This document shows positions 23,395-32,685 of a DNA stretch of 64,000 nt, in pieces. The stretch is from positions 27,023 to 91,022 of the forward strand of contig JAJTEF010000002.1 in NCBI GenBank assembly GCA_021300355.1, given 5' to 3'. The translations under genes and the position numbers were made by a program. The notes under the pieces were generated by a model that saw only the letters and a list, made by a program, of their open reading frames with translations, searched no databases and had not been told where the DNA came from. Position 1 is the stretch's first letter. The number at the start of each line of letters is the position of its first letter. Source of the stretch: Sphingomonadaceae bacterium (GTDB lineage: Bacteria; Pseudomonadota; Alphaproteobacteria; Sphingomonadales; Sphingomonadaceae).

Positions 23395-23403
23395 CCCCCC
23401 CCC
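23395..23403 (-). repeat. G9 homopolymer in a ribosome-binding region
   Basis: Nine consecutive G residues on the minus strand end 5 nt before the ATG of the small lipoprotein gene at 23389. Homopolymers of this length can change by slipped-strand mispairing, and here a change would alter Shine-Dalgarno strength or spacing. Confidence 0.6.
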
Positions 23404-23422
23404 AATATCTCTTGCAAAAGGC

Positions 23423-24292
23423 CTATCTTAACAAATTGACCGCAATCGCGCGAACTTCGTCTGCCATATCAGCTCTTTGCAACGCTATAGCCAAGTTGGC
23501 TTCGATGTAACCTACTTTTGATCCGCAGTCATAACGATTTCCATCAAATGTGACGGCATGGAAAGGTTGCTTACCGAGCATTTGCGCCATGGCATCGGTC
23601 AACTGGATCTCACCGCCAGCGCCTTTTTCTTGGCCTTCCAATATATGCATCACTTCGGGTTGAAGGATGTAACGCCCCGAAACGATCAGGTTGGATGGCG
23701 CGTCCTCAACCTTTGGCTTTTCAACCAGGCCAAGCACCTCCGTAATCGCGCCGCGCGCCTCGCCGGGTGCGATCACGCCATAGCTGGATACCGCGTGGCG
23801 CGGCACTTCAAGCACGCTGATAACATTGCCGCCAATGTTCTGATACGCGTCGACCATCTGCTTCATACATCCCGGCGAGCCATGCATAAACTCATCGGGA
23901 AGGAATATGGCGAAGGGCTCGTCACCAATGATGTCGCGCGCGCACCAGATGGCGTGCCCAAGTCCCAGTGGTTCCTGTTGCCGAACATACACGCAGTTGC
24001 CGGGTGTCAGGCGTGAGCTCGCCAACACCGATGTGTCTTTGCCACGCGCCGCCATTGTGTGCTCAAGTTCGAACGCGATATCGAAATGGTCTTCAATTGC
24101 GCTCTTACAGCGGCCCGTCACGAATATCATCTGCTCGATACCCGCCTCCCGCGCCTCATCGACCGCATATTGAATGAGCGGACTGTCGACGATCGGCAGC
24201 ATTTCTTTCGGAATGGCCTTTGTCGCTGGCAAAAAGCGGGTGCCGAGACCCGCGACCGGAAATACAGCTTTTCGAACAGGTTTATATGTCAT
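23423..24292 (-). CDS. galU: UTP-glucose-1-phosphate uridylyltransferase
   Basis: The 289-residue enzyme makes UDP-glucose from UTP and glucose-1-phosphate for polysaccharide and envelope synthesis. It has the nucleotidyltransferase signature FPVAGLGTRFLPATKAIPKEMLPIVD near the N-terminus, FLPDEF for the catalytic aspartate region, and GLVEKP and GGEIQLTDA segments that are diagnostic for bacterial GalU. The length is normal. It stands alone, 33 bp upstream of the small lipoprotein on the same strand. Confidence 0.95.
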   Translation of the reverse strand: MTYKPVRKAVFPVAGLGTRFLPATKAIPKEMLPIVDSPLIQYAVDEAREAGIEQMIFVTGRCKSAIEDHFDIAFELEHTMAARGKDTSVLASSRLTPGNCVYVRQQEPLGLGHAIWCARDIIGDEPFAIFLPDEFMHGSPGCMKQMVDAYQNIGGNVISVLEVPRHAVSSYGVIAPGEARGAITEVLGLVEKPKVEDAPSNLIVSGRYILQPEVMHILEGQEKGAGGEIQLTDAMAQMLGKQPFHAVTFDGNRYDCGSKVGYIEANLAIALQRADMADEVRAIAVNLLR

Positions 24293-24323
24293 GACGTATA
24301 CTTAACGCGCCAATCTGCATTGT

Positions 24324-24863
24324 CTATGCGGAGTCGGCCAGCCGTTGGGCAAATCCCTTTTTAAGCTTTGCCAACTTGGGCGGAATGACAGCGAGGCAAT
24401 ATGCATTCCGCTGACCTTCACCCTCCCAATATTCCTGATGATAATCTTCGGCTGGATACCAAGTCGCAGGCCCTTCAATCGTGGTGACGATCGGCGATGG
24501 CCAGTCCGCTGCGGCCTTCGCAATGCCTGCTTCAGCGGTCGCACGTTGATCATCGTTCAACGGGAAAATTGCCGACCGATATTGCGTCCCGACGTCATTC
24601 CCCTGACGGTTTAATTGCGTTGGATCATGCGTCGCAAAAAATATCTCCAGCAAATCGGCGTAGCTGATCACTTCGGCATCAAAGGCAATGCGGATGGCTT
24701 CGGCGTGCCCCGTCTGCCCGCCGCAAACCTCTTTATATGTGGGGTCGACTGTCGTCCCGCCAATATATCCGCTTTGGACGCTGTGCACGCCATTCAGCTG
24801 GCCAAAAACAGCTTCGGTGCACCAGAAACAACCGCCGGCGAAAATCGCTTCATCATGTAACAT
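24324..24863 (-). CDS. msrA: Peptide methionine sulfoxide reductase A
   Basis: The 179-residue enzyme reduces methionine-S-sulfoxide. The active-site GCFWC is at residues 11-15 with catalytic Cys12, followed by SGYIGG and the FFATHDPTQLNRQGNDVGTQYRS block. The start at 24863 is supported by AAGGA 9 nt upstream. An upstream in-frame start would extend into the RND gene end. It follows the RND pump gene after 10 bp, so it is probably the third gene of that operon. No signal peptide is present, so it is cytoplasmic. Confidence 0.96.
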   Translation of the reverse strand: MLHDEAIFAGGCFWCTEAVFGQLNGVHSVQSGYIGGTTVDPTYKEVCGGQTGHAEAIRIAFDAEVISYADLLEIFFATHDPTQLNRQGNDVGTQYRSAIFPLNDDQRATAEAGIAKAAADWPSPIVTTIEGPATWYPAEDYHQEYWEGEGQRNAYCLAVIPPKLAKLKKGFAQRLADSA

Positions 24864-24873
24864 CTGCGTATCC

Positions 24874-27800
24874 TTAAGCTTGAATGGAATCCGGCGCCTT
24901 CGCGACATCCCCGCGTACCACCAGCAGATACATGGCGGGTGTCACGATACGTGATAGCACAGTCGAGGAAATCAACCCCCCGATCAATACAATCGCCAAT
25001 GGTCCATAAAGACTACCGCCAAAAAGCGCGAGCGGCATCAGTCCGCCAATCGCCGTTACCGATGTCAGCAACACCGGTAAGAAACGCACCTCTCCCGCCT
25101 TTTCAATCGCCTCACGCAGCGCATAGCCGCTGGCGCGCAATTGGCTGGTAAAATCGACCAGCAGGATCGAGTTTTTAATTTCAATCCCGATGAGCGCGAT
25201 AAAGCCAATGACGGCCAAGAACGATAGATTGTTGCCGGTAACAAGGAGCGCGATGAGGCCACCAAATGTCCCCAACGGAATGACGCCCGCGACAACCAAA
25301 GCCTCTTTGAACCGGCCAAATTCGGCAACCAGAATGGCGAAGATGCTAAATAGGGCAACGATGACAACCGGGCCAAAACCGGCGAATGTTTCGTTGATTT
25401 TTTCGGCCTCACCGCCGACCGCTATGCTGTATCCCGGCTTAAGGGGAATTGCGTCCATCTTCTTCTGCGCGTCCAAGTTTACCTTTGAAATGACCGCACC
25501 GTCGGACACCTGCGCCGTGACGCTGACATTACGTTGCAGATTATAGCGGTAGATTGCAGCCGGTGTGGATTCCAATGTCGGATTGGAAATTTCCGCCAAC
25601 GAAACGGCCTGCCCGCTTCGGTTGGACACATAGATCGATTCCAGCGCCGATATGGGCTGGGTATCGGTAAGGGGGTGCCGCACAATGATGGGATAGCTGT
25701 CGCCCTCCTCGTCCCTAAATGTGCCGGCACGTTCACCGCTGATGGCCAGTCGGACCGCGCGGCGCGCCGCGCCTGCGGGCACCTCCAGCAGTGCCGCTTT
25801 TGCGTCATCGACCCTGATATCCAGGTCAATACGGTCAAAGGCGACTGGGTTGTTGATGTCTCGGGCCCCGGGCGTTTCGCGCAGCGCCAACTCCATTTTG
25901 GCCGCCACGCGTTTGAGCTCGTCTTGGTCGGGCCCATATACCCGGAATTCTACAGGCGCGTTTATCGGCGCTCCGTTTTGGAACAATACCAGCTTGATAC
26001 GCGCCCCAGATATCTCGTCGAATTTCTTACGCAGCCGGTCGACCATTGCCCGGGATTTTGACCCTTCCCAATTGTCCATGATAGCCAATACTTCGCCATG
26101 GGTCGGGTTTTCGCCGCGTTGGAAAACATTGTAAAAGACAGGCGGATTATATGCGCCGACATTTTCGGCCCGGACTTTAATCGCCGGCTCCGTCTTCAAA
26201 ATGTCCGAAACTTGCCGAACGATGCGGCCGGTCTCTGCAATGCTAGCGCCTTGTTCCGCTTCTACCGTGACGCGGAAATAGGATGTGTCGGCATTTGGAA
26301 ACAGGCTGAAACCCAGCAAGGGGATGAAAAGAAATGCCGCGCAGGTGACCGCAAGGGCGCCCCACACCGAACGCCGCGGCCTATCCAGCGCCCAATGCAG
26401 CATCGGGTGATAAAATCTGTCGATCTTTAGCATCAGCCACTGAAGTAACGGATTGCCGCCTTCATGATCATCACGCTTCAAGATACGACTGGCAAGGAAC
26501 GGCACAATTGTCAGCGATACGAGCATCGAGGCGGTAATCGTCGACACGATTGTCGCGATAAAGCTTTGGGTGAATTTGCCCGCGCCCTCCGGCAGGAAGA
26601 AAAGCGGAAGGAAGGCAAACACCAAAACACCCGTTGACCCCAAGACGGCCATGGTGATTTCTTTGGTGCCGTCGATCGCCGCTTGGCTCCGGCTTTTCCC
26701 CATCCGCAAATGTCGCGCGATGTTTTCGACGACGACAATCGAGTCATCCACCAACAAGCCAAGCGTCAGGATAAAGCCCGCGACCACAAGCTGGCTAAGG
26801 TTAAATCCATATGCCGAAATCGCCAGCAATCCCGAAGCAACCGACAGCGGAATCGATATCATCACAATCACCGACGCGCGCCAGCCCAATGGCAGCAACG
26901 TGATCAGCACCAAAAACAGCGCAAGGGTGAAGTCGCGCGCAAGTTCCTGAAGACGCTTGCGAATATCCCGGCTTTGATCAAACTCAACGACCGCCTTTAT
27001 ATCCGGCGGAAGCAGCTTCTTTTGAATCTCAAGCTCTTGGATTAATCGGTTACGAAGCTTGGTCGCGTCTGTGCCCTGTTTTTGGTTGGCCGTGATAAAT
27101 ACCCCGCGTTGGCCATTATGGCTGACCTTTACGCGCTGTTCTGCCGATCCCATTTTAATGTCTGCAACATCGGCGACGCGCAATAAGGTTCCGTCATTGG
27201 TACGGATGGGCAAATTGCGTATGCGATCAAGGTCGCGAAACGCGCCCCCTGCTTCGATGTTAAAACGGCGTGCACCGCTGGTGACGGCACCTGCGGGAAC
27301 ATCGGCGCCAGCAAGACGGATTGCGTCGACCACGGCGCTTGCGGGAATACGAAGCTCGGCCAAACGTCCCGAGTTGATGGCGACGGTTATTTCGGGTTGA
27401 GGCAGCCCATAAATTTCGGACTGCCGGACTTCTTTGTAACGCCCAAGTGCTTCGCTGATATCCCGCGCATATTTTTCCATGCGGTACCAACTGGCCGTCT
27501 CGCTGAGCAACGCAATTTGCAAAATGGATGAATTCGTCGTTCGAATTTTCTCGAACTGCAGCTTTTGCAGATCAGCCGGAAGTTGGCTGCGGATGGCCGT
27601 CACTTCGCGAACGGTGTCGTTGAAATATTGATCAGGGTCGCCCGACCAATCAAATTCAGCCCGAATGACGGCGTTGCCATCGCTGCTTGTCGAATTTACG
27701 CTTTGAATGTCTTCTAGGCCCTGAACCAATTCTTCGATTGGCTTGGTAATCGTCTGCTCAATCTCAGCTGCGTCCGCTCCCGGTTGCGCGGCAACGATGG

Positions 27801-27936
27801 ACACGACAGGCATCGAAAAATGCGGATCAACCGCGCGTGGCACCTGTTGGAATGCAGAGAATCCAAGCGCGCACAGTAGCGTAAAAAGGACTAAGGTTAA
27901 TTGCCACCGGCGGATGGCGATTTCGGCGATATGCAT
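24874..27936 (-). CDS. RND family efflux permease (AcrB/MexB superfamily)
   Basis: The 1020-residue inner-membrane protein has the RND plan of 12 helices and two large periplasmic loops. It includes the N-terminal RRWQLTLVLFTLLC helix, the proton-relay motif GLLVDDSIVVVEN with Asp397-Asp398 in helix 4, and the GLLVDD-following segment FLPLFFLPEGAGKFTQSF. It is slightly shorter than AcrB and nearer to the heavy-metal/multidrug HAE-like group with a single adaptor. It starts 3 bp after the adaptor gene. No outer-membrane factor gene is in the cluster. The substrate cannot be told from sequence. Confidence 0.93.
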   Translation of the reverse strand: MHIAEIAIRRWQLTLVLFTLLCALGFSAFQQVPRAVDPHFSMPVVSIVAAQPGADAAEIEQTITKPIEELVQGLEDIQSVNSTSSDGNAVIRAEFDWSGDPDQYFNDTVREVTAIRSQLPADLQKLQFEKIRTTNSSILQIALLSETASWYRMEKYARDISEALGRYKEVRQSEIYGLPQPEITVAINSGRLAELRIPASAVVDAIRLAGADVPAGAVTSGARRFNIEAGGAFRDLDRIRNLPIRTNDGTLLRVADVADIKMGSAEQRVKVSHNGQRGVFITANQKQGTDATKLRNRLIQELEIQKKLLPPDIKAVVEFDQSRDIRKRLQELARDFTLALFLVLITLLPLGWRASVIVMISIPLSVASGLLAISAYGFNLSQLVVAGFILTLGLLVDDSIVVVENIARHLRMGKSRSQAAIDGTKEITMAVLGSTGVLVFAFLPLFFLPEGAGKFTQSFIATIVSTITASMLVSLTIVPFLASRILKRDDHEGGNPLLQWLMLKIDRFYHPMLHWALDRPRRSVWGALAVTCAAFLFIPLLGFSLFPNADTSYFRVTVEAEQGASIAETGRIVRQVSDILKTEPAIKVRAENVGAYNPPVFYNVFQRGENPTHGEVLAIMDNWEGSKSRAMVDRLRKKFDEISGARIKLVLFQNGAPINAPVEFRVYGPDQDELKRVAAKMELALRETPGARDINNPVAFDRIDLDIRVDDAKAALLEVPAGAARRAVRLAISGERAGTFRDEEGDSYPIIVRHPLTDTQPISALESIYVSNRSGQAVSLAEISNPTLESTPAAIYRYNLQRNVSVTAQVSDGAVISKVNLDAQKKMDAIPLKPGYSIAVGGEAEKINETFAGFGPVVIVALFSIFAILVAEFGRFKEALVVAGVIPLGTFGGLIALLVTGNNLSFLAVIGFIALIGIEIKNSILLVDFTSQLRASGYALREAIEKAGEVRFLPVLLTSVTAIGGLMPLALFGGSLYGPLAIVLIGGLISSTVLSRIVTPAMYLLVVRGDVAKAPDSIQA

Positions 27937-27939
27937 GTG

Positions 27940-28995
27940 TTAAGGCTGCGTCGCAATAATACGCACGGGCGACCCCGTTCGCAGTTTTTCCAACCCCGAC
28001 GTCACAATCTTGTCACCCGGCTTTATACCACCGGACACAGTCACGAATGTGTCAGAGACACGTTCAATCGCGACATTGCGCGTTTCGACGCGATTGTTTT
28101 TTGCGACAACATAGACAAGGCCTTCTCCGGTGCGGACACCGAACAATGCAGTAGCTGGAATCTGCAGCAAGTCCCCGCTTTCCATGGCAGGAAGTTTAAT
28201 ATTGGCCGTTCCAATTTGCCCCGATCGCAAGTTTACGCGCGAAGGCAGCCGGAATTGGACGGTAAAGGCGCCCGTTGCCTCATTCGCGCGCCCATCAATT
28301 TCCGAAACGGTCGCAGAAACCGGCCCGTCGCCCGCAGACTCAATCATGATGTCCGCCGTCATGCCCACGCGCAATTTTGACGCGTCACGGTCGACGATGG
28401 GCACGCGAAAGACAAAGCCTTCATCGGCTTCACCCAGAATGAGCGCTGGCATACCTGCCGCGATAACTTGTCCTGGCTGGACGTTGCGCTGCAAGACGAC
28501 GCCGCTTGATGGCGCATAAAGCTGCGCTGTGCTGCGCGCAAAGCCAGCCTGCCGGACGCGGGCATCGGCGGCTTTGACAGCCGCGTCTGCCGCTTCGAAA
28601 CGCGCTTTGGTTATCCAACCATCGGCATATAGCGAACGCACGCGATCAAACTCTGCCCGCGCACGGTCTCGTTCAGCGACGGACACGCTTACGTCAGCGC
28701 CAACAATCGTGGAATCCAACGCCGACAATAATGCGCCGCGCTTTACAAAGTCACCTTCTTCAAAGCGAACAACGGCCACTTTTCCTGGGGTGGTGAAGCC
28801 AAGCGGCGTTTCCCGCCGATACCGCACCGTTCCCACCGCGCTAATTTCACGCTGAAGGTTTTCCTTTTCAACGGTGAACACGCGCACAACCTGTGCTGTT
28901 TCGACCGCAGCCTTTTTGCTGTCCGACGTCTCTCCACAGCCGGCAAGTGCAACGATCGGCAAAAGCCCAATTAAAAATCTCTTCGATGTAGGCAA
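27940..28995 (-). CDS. RND efflux adaptor lipoprotein (membrane fusion protein)
   Basis: I choose the TTG at 28995 because GGGGAG lies 6 nt upstream. ATGs at 29025 and 29022 have no ribosome-binding site. The 351-residue product then begins with a lipoprotein signal with lipobox ALAGC. It shows the two lipoyl halves (FTTPGKVAVVRFEEGDFVKRG and YAPSSGVVLQRNVQPGQVI), a short helical hairpin, and beta-barrel and membrane-proximal domains ending GLEKLRTGSPVRI. It pairs with the RND permease 3 bp downstream. Confidence 0.9.
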   Translation of the reverse strand: MPTSKRFLIGLLPIVALAGCGETSDSKKAAVETAQVVRVFTVEKENLQREISAVGTVRYRRETPLGFTTPGKVAVVRFEEGDFVKRGALLSALDSTIVGADVSVSVAERDRARAEFDRVRSLYADGWITKARFEAADAAVKAADARVRQAGFARSTAQLYAPSSGVVLQRNVQPGQVIAAGMPALILGEADEGFVFRVPIVDRDASKLRVGMTADIMIESAGDGPVSATVSEIDGRANEATGAFTVQFRLPSRVNLRSGQIGTANIKLPAMESGDLLQIPATALFGVRTGEGLVYVVAKNNRVETRNVAIERVSDTFVTVSGGIKPGDKIVTSGLEKLRTGSPVRIIATQP

Positions 28996-29119
28996 TTTGC
29001 TCTCCCCTGCACTGCTATACATCACTCGATAGGCGAGAGCGCGCCGGGATGAAATAGCATTTTGATATGCAACTTATTTTTCTAATTCGACGGACTCAAC
29101 AGGATGCCCGCAGCCCACT

Positions 29120-30079
29120 TCACCGGATAGATGCTCGCTGCAGCCGGTCGTTTATCGCAACGCCAATCCCTTCGTGCGGTATCGGCGCGACCGATATGGA
29201 TAATGCGGCGCTCGCATCGGCCCTGTGTAGCGCGTCAAATAAATTGGCTGCGGCCTGCGCTAGGTCGCCTGAAGCGGACAAATTATCATTGCCCTCCATT
29301 TCCCCGAACCCAATGTGCCACTCGCCTGGCTCCGGCTGGATGGCGTTTAAGCGCACAGCTTTTGACGGTGCATAATGGCTGGCCAATTGCCCGGGCGCTT
29401 CGATATTTGCTCCTGAGGCCGCCAAGGGGCCAATCCCCAGAACGCGCTCAAGATCCCCCGCGGTGACTGGCCCCGGTCTCAATATCTGCCAACCGTTGTC
29501 ACGCACCGCAACAATGGTGGATTCGAGCCCTGCAGAACAAGGCCCCCCGTCCAAGATCATCGGAATCGCACCACCAAGCCCCGCAAGCACATGTTCGGCA
29601 CGGGTCGGGCTTATTCCGCCGCTTTTATTGGCGGACGGCGCCGCAATGTTCAGGCCGGTTTTTTTAAGCAGCGCGTGCATGACGGGATGGGCGGGGCATC
29701 GTACTGCAATTGTCGGCAACCCCGCCGTGACGGCGCCCGCAATGTCGGCGTCGGTCCGCAGAGGCAGCACAAGCGTAAGCGGTCCCGGCCAAAATGCCTG
29801 CGCCAATTGATGTGCCATCGGGCTGAATTCAGCCAAGTTTTGCGCGGCGGATTGGTCGGCAACATGCACAATCAACGGATTAAAGTCCGGACGACCCTTT
29901 GCCGCATATATCTTGGCAACCGCATCGGCATTGCTCGCATCCGCCGCGAGGCCATATACCGTCTCAGTGGGAATCGCGACGATTTGACCGGAACGCAAAA
30001 GCTCCATCGCCGCCGTTATTGCGGCGTCATCAGCGGGCAGTACCCAGCCATTCCCCAAGGTATTTGAGCCAAACATCAT
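29120..30079 (-). CDS. L-threonylcarbamoyladenylate synthase (Sua5 type)
   Basis: The 319-residue protein makes threonylcarbamoyl-AMP from threonine, bicarbonate and ATP, the first step of the t6A37 modification of ANN-decoding tRNAs. The YrdC domain (about 10-200) has IPTETVYGLAADA, KGRPDFNPLIVH and APSANKSGGISPT. A linker LASHYAPSKAVRL and a C-terminal Sua5 domain follow, so it is the long Sua5 form rather than short TsaC. Two adjacent ATG codons (30079, 30076) are possible starts. It is divergent from the acyl-CoA dehydrogenase gene with about 50 bp between. Confidence 0.94.
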   Translation of the reverse strand: MMFGSNTLGNGWVLPADDAAITAAMELLRSGQIVAIPTETVYGLAADASNADAVAKIYAAKGRPDFNPLIVHVADQSAAQNLAEFSPMAHQLAQAFWPGPLTLVLPLRTDADIAGAVTAGLPTIAVRCPAHPVMHALLKKTGLNIAAPSANKSGGISPTRAEHVLAGLGGAIPMILDGGPCSAGLESTIVAVRDNGWQILRPGPVTAGDLERVLGIGPLAASGANIEAPGQLASHYAPSKAVRLNAIQPEPGEWHIGFGEMEGNDNLSASGDLAQAAANLFDALHRADASAALSISVAPIPHEGIGVAINDRLQRASIR

Positions 30080-30130
30080 TCGCGGCTATAGGCCTTGATC
30101 GACACGATTTAACAGGATTTTTTATTGATC

Positions 30131-31867
30131 ATGGCCTTTTCTGCATCCGTTACTGAACAAGCATTTGTCCTGAAGCATATCGTAGGTATCGAAGCCTTGT
30201 CGCAACATGAACGCTTCGCCGATGCCACCCCCGATATGGTGCAAGCGATTGTGGAAGGCATTGGCGCCTTTGCCGAGGGCGAATTTGCGCCGCTCAACCG
30301 CATCGGCGACACCGTTGGTGCGCGTTTGAAAGATGGCAAAGTCGTCATGCCCGAGGGTTTTGTCGCGGCCTACAAGGCCTATGTCGCCAATGGCTGGGGC
30401 TCGATAAACGCACCGTCGGCGTTCGGTGGCCAGGGCCTGCCATTTTCGATGGCGACGGTTGCGCTGGATTCCTTGGGCGCGGCGAACATGGCATTTGCCC
30501 TGTGCCCGATCTTGTCGGTTGGCGCGATCGAAGCCATCAACCACCATGGGTCAGACCGGCAAAAGCAGTTGTTCCTGCCCAAACTGTCGACTGGCGAATG
30601 GTCAGGCACGATGAACCTGACAGAGCCACAGGCAGGTTCCGATGTCGGCGCGCTGAAATCAACCGCGACGCCGCGCGGCGATGGCACCTACCAAATCAAA
30701 GGCACCAAAATATATATCAGCTTTGGTGACCATGATATGGCCGAAAACATCGTCCATCTCGTGCTGGCCCGCACGCCCGATGGCCCTGCTGGAACCAAGG
30801 GCATCTCGCTGTTTCTGGTCCCAAAATATCAGGTGGCCGAAGATGGCAGCTTTACCAAAGCGAATGATATCAAGGTCGTATCAATCGAACATAAGATGGG
30901 CATTAATGCCTCCCCAACGTGCGTTCTCGCGTTTGGCGAAGAGGGTGAATGTATTGGCGAACTGATCGGCCCTGAATTCGGCGGCATGCGTGCGATGTTC
31001 ACGATGATGAATAACGCGCGGCTAAACGTAGGATTGCAAGGCGTTCAAATTGCCGAAGCCGCAACGCAAAAAGCTATCTGGTTTGCCCGTGAACGGGTTC
31101 AATCGGCCAAAGCAAGCGGACCGTCGCGCGAGTCCGTCGCGATTGTCGAACATCCCGATGTCCGCCGCATGCTGCTCCGCATGAAAGCGGGCACGCAAGC
31201 GATACGGGCCTTGCTCTATCTGGCCTCGGGCTATGTTGACCGCGCCACGCTCGGCGAAGCTGGAGCGCAGGACATGGTTGATCTGCTGACGCCGCTTGCC
31301 AAGACCTACGGCACCGACATGGGCAGCGAGATCGCCTCGTTGGGTATTCAGGTGCATGGCGGAATGGGCTTTGTTGAGGAAACCGGCGCAGCCCAGTTTT
31401 ATCGGGATATCCGCATTGCCGCCATTTATGAAGGAACCAACGGCATTCAGGCCGCCGATCTTGTGGGGCGTAAACTCGCGATGCAAGGCGGTGATGTGAT
31501 TCGGAACCATCTCGCGGCTATTTCCCAAGACGCCAGCGACCAACCGGGTCTTTCGGCATTGAGCGCAGCCTGCGCTGAAGTGACTGAGTATATGTTGAGC
31601 GCAACCGTGGATGACCGTCTCGCAGGCAGTTACGCCTACACCAACATGATGTCCGTCGTGACCGCCGGATGGTTGATGCTGAAGCAGTTGCAGGCCGCAC
31701 AAACAGAAATCGACGCGGGAGATACGAGCGCGTTCCTGAAGGCCAAAATCGTCGCCTGCCGTTATTATCTGGGTGTTATGGTTCCCGAAGCCTTTGCCTT
31801 CAAAGGCAGCGCGATGGCCGGTGCCGACTTGCTCTACGCATTGGATGCCGAGGATTTGGCGGCTTGA
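30131..31867 (+). CDS. Acyl-CoA dehydrogenase (DmdC-like long form)
   Basis: The 578-residue flavoprotein oxidises acyl-CoA to enoyl-CoA and belongs to the long form with an N-terminal extension and an extra C-terminal domain, which includes 3-methylmercaptopropionyl-CoA dehydrogenase-like enzymes. It has MNLTEPQAGSDVGA for FAD binding, QVHGGMGFVEE and the catalytic base Glu434 in YEGTNGIQ. A TTG at 30125 with an AGGA element 7 nt upstream could be the true start, adding two residues. The ATG at 30131 is 13 nt from it. The stop overlaps the start of the next gene. The chain-length specificity is unknown. Confidence 0.92.
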   Translation: MAFSASVTEQAFVLKHIVGIEALSQHERFADATPDMVQAIVEGIGAFAEGEFAPLNRIGDTVGARLKDGKVVMPEGFVAAYKAYVANGWGSINAPSAFGGQGLPFSMATVALDSLGAANMAFALCPILSVGAIEAINHHGSDRQKQLFLPKLSTGEWSGTMNLTEPQAGSDVGALKSTATPRGDGTYQIKGTKIYISFGDHDMAENIVHLVLARTPDGPAGTKGISLFLVPKYQVAEDGSFTKANDIKVVSIEHKMGINASPTCVLAFGEEGECIGELIGPEFGGMRAMFTMMNNARLNVGLQGVQIAEAATQKAIWFARERVQSAKASGPSRESVAIVEHPDVRRMLLRMKAGTQAIRALLYLASGYVDRATLGEAGAQDMVDLLTPLAKTYGTDMGSEIASLGIQVHGGMGFVEETGAAQFYRDIRIAAIYEGTNGIQAADLVGRKLAMQGGDVIRNHLAAISQDASDQPGLSALSAACAEVTEYMLSATVDDRLAGSYAYTNMMSVVTAGWLMLKQLQAAQTEIDAGDTSAFLKAKIVACRYYLGVMVPEAFAFKGSAMAGADLLYALDAEDLAA

Positions 31868-32676
31868 ACGACCACACACTCAAACGTATTGCTGAGGCGC
31901 TGGAGCGGCTATCACCGCCACCTGCGCCACCGACGGACCTATCATCCCATCCGGCCTATCATTGGAACGGCACGGCATTGGCGCCGGTGCATGATTTCAA
32001 GCCACTGCCGCTTGACCTTATCGTTGGTATCGACCGGCAAAAAGCCGACCTGATCGAAAACAGCAGGCGGCATGCTTCGGTCGCTGCAGCGCATGATGTC
32101 CTTTTGTGGGGCGCGCGCGGCATGGGGAAATCCGCGCTGGTCAAATCGGTGGTCGCAGCGTTGCAAGAAGAAGGCTTTTTCATCGCGCTTGTCGAGGCGG
32201 CGGCAAACCAAATCACCAGCATGCCTGCATTATTCGACGAACTCGCTGCATCAGGCCGCCGTTATCTATTGTTCGTGGACGACATATCTTTCGAGCCCAA
32301 TGACCAAAGCGCGCGTCTTTTGCGCTCGCTGCTGGAAGGCGGCGTTGAAGCCCGCCCGAACAATGTCCGCTTGTGCGTGACATCGAACCGCCGGAACATC
32401 GTCGAAAGAAAAAATGGCGCGGATCCAGATACGGGCGGACGCGATGCCGTCGATGATAGCCTGGCGCTGGCGGACAGGTTTGGCCTTAAGCTCGGTTTTC
32501 AATATCCCGATCAGGATGCCTATCTGAAAATGGTTGGCAGCTACGCGGCGCATTTCGACCTCGATTGGGACGAGGCCGATGCCTTAAGTTTCGCGCAAAG
32601 CCGTGGCGGCCGGTCGGGCCGCATAGCATGGCATTACACAGTGGAACTTGCCGGCCGTGCGGGCCGACGGATTTAG
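31864..32676 (+). CDS. DUF815-type AAA ATPase
   Basis: The 270-residue P-loop ATPase starts at a TTG (31864) that overlaps the acyl-CoA dehydrogenase stop as TTGA, with GAGG 10 nt upstream. Walker A GARGMGKS is at 83-90 and Walker B LLFVDD at 135-140, and VTSNRRNIV follows as sensor 1. This matches the DUF815 family of widespread uncharacterised ATPases, which often sit near core genes. The tight overlap suggests coupled translation with the dehydrogenase. Function unknown. Confidence 0.88.
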   Translation: MNDHTLKRIAEALERLSPPPAPPTDLSSHPAYHWNGTALAPVHDFKPLPLDLIVGIDRQKADLIENSRRHASVAAAHDVLLWGARGMGKSALVKSVVAALQEEGFFIALVEAAANQITSMPALFDELAASGRRYLLFVDDISFEPNDQSARLLRSLLEGGVEARPNNVRLCVTSNRRNIVERKNGADPDTGGRDAVDDSLALADRFGLKLGFQYPDQDAYLKMVGSYAAHFDLDWDEADALSFAQSRGGRSGRIAWHYTVELAGRAGRRI

Positions 32677-32685
32677 GCCCTGCCC

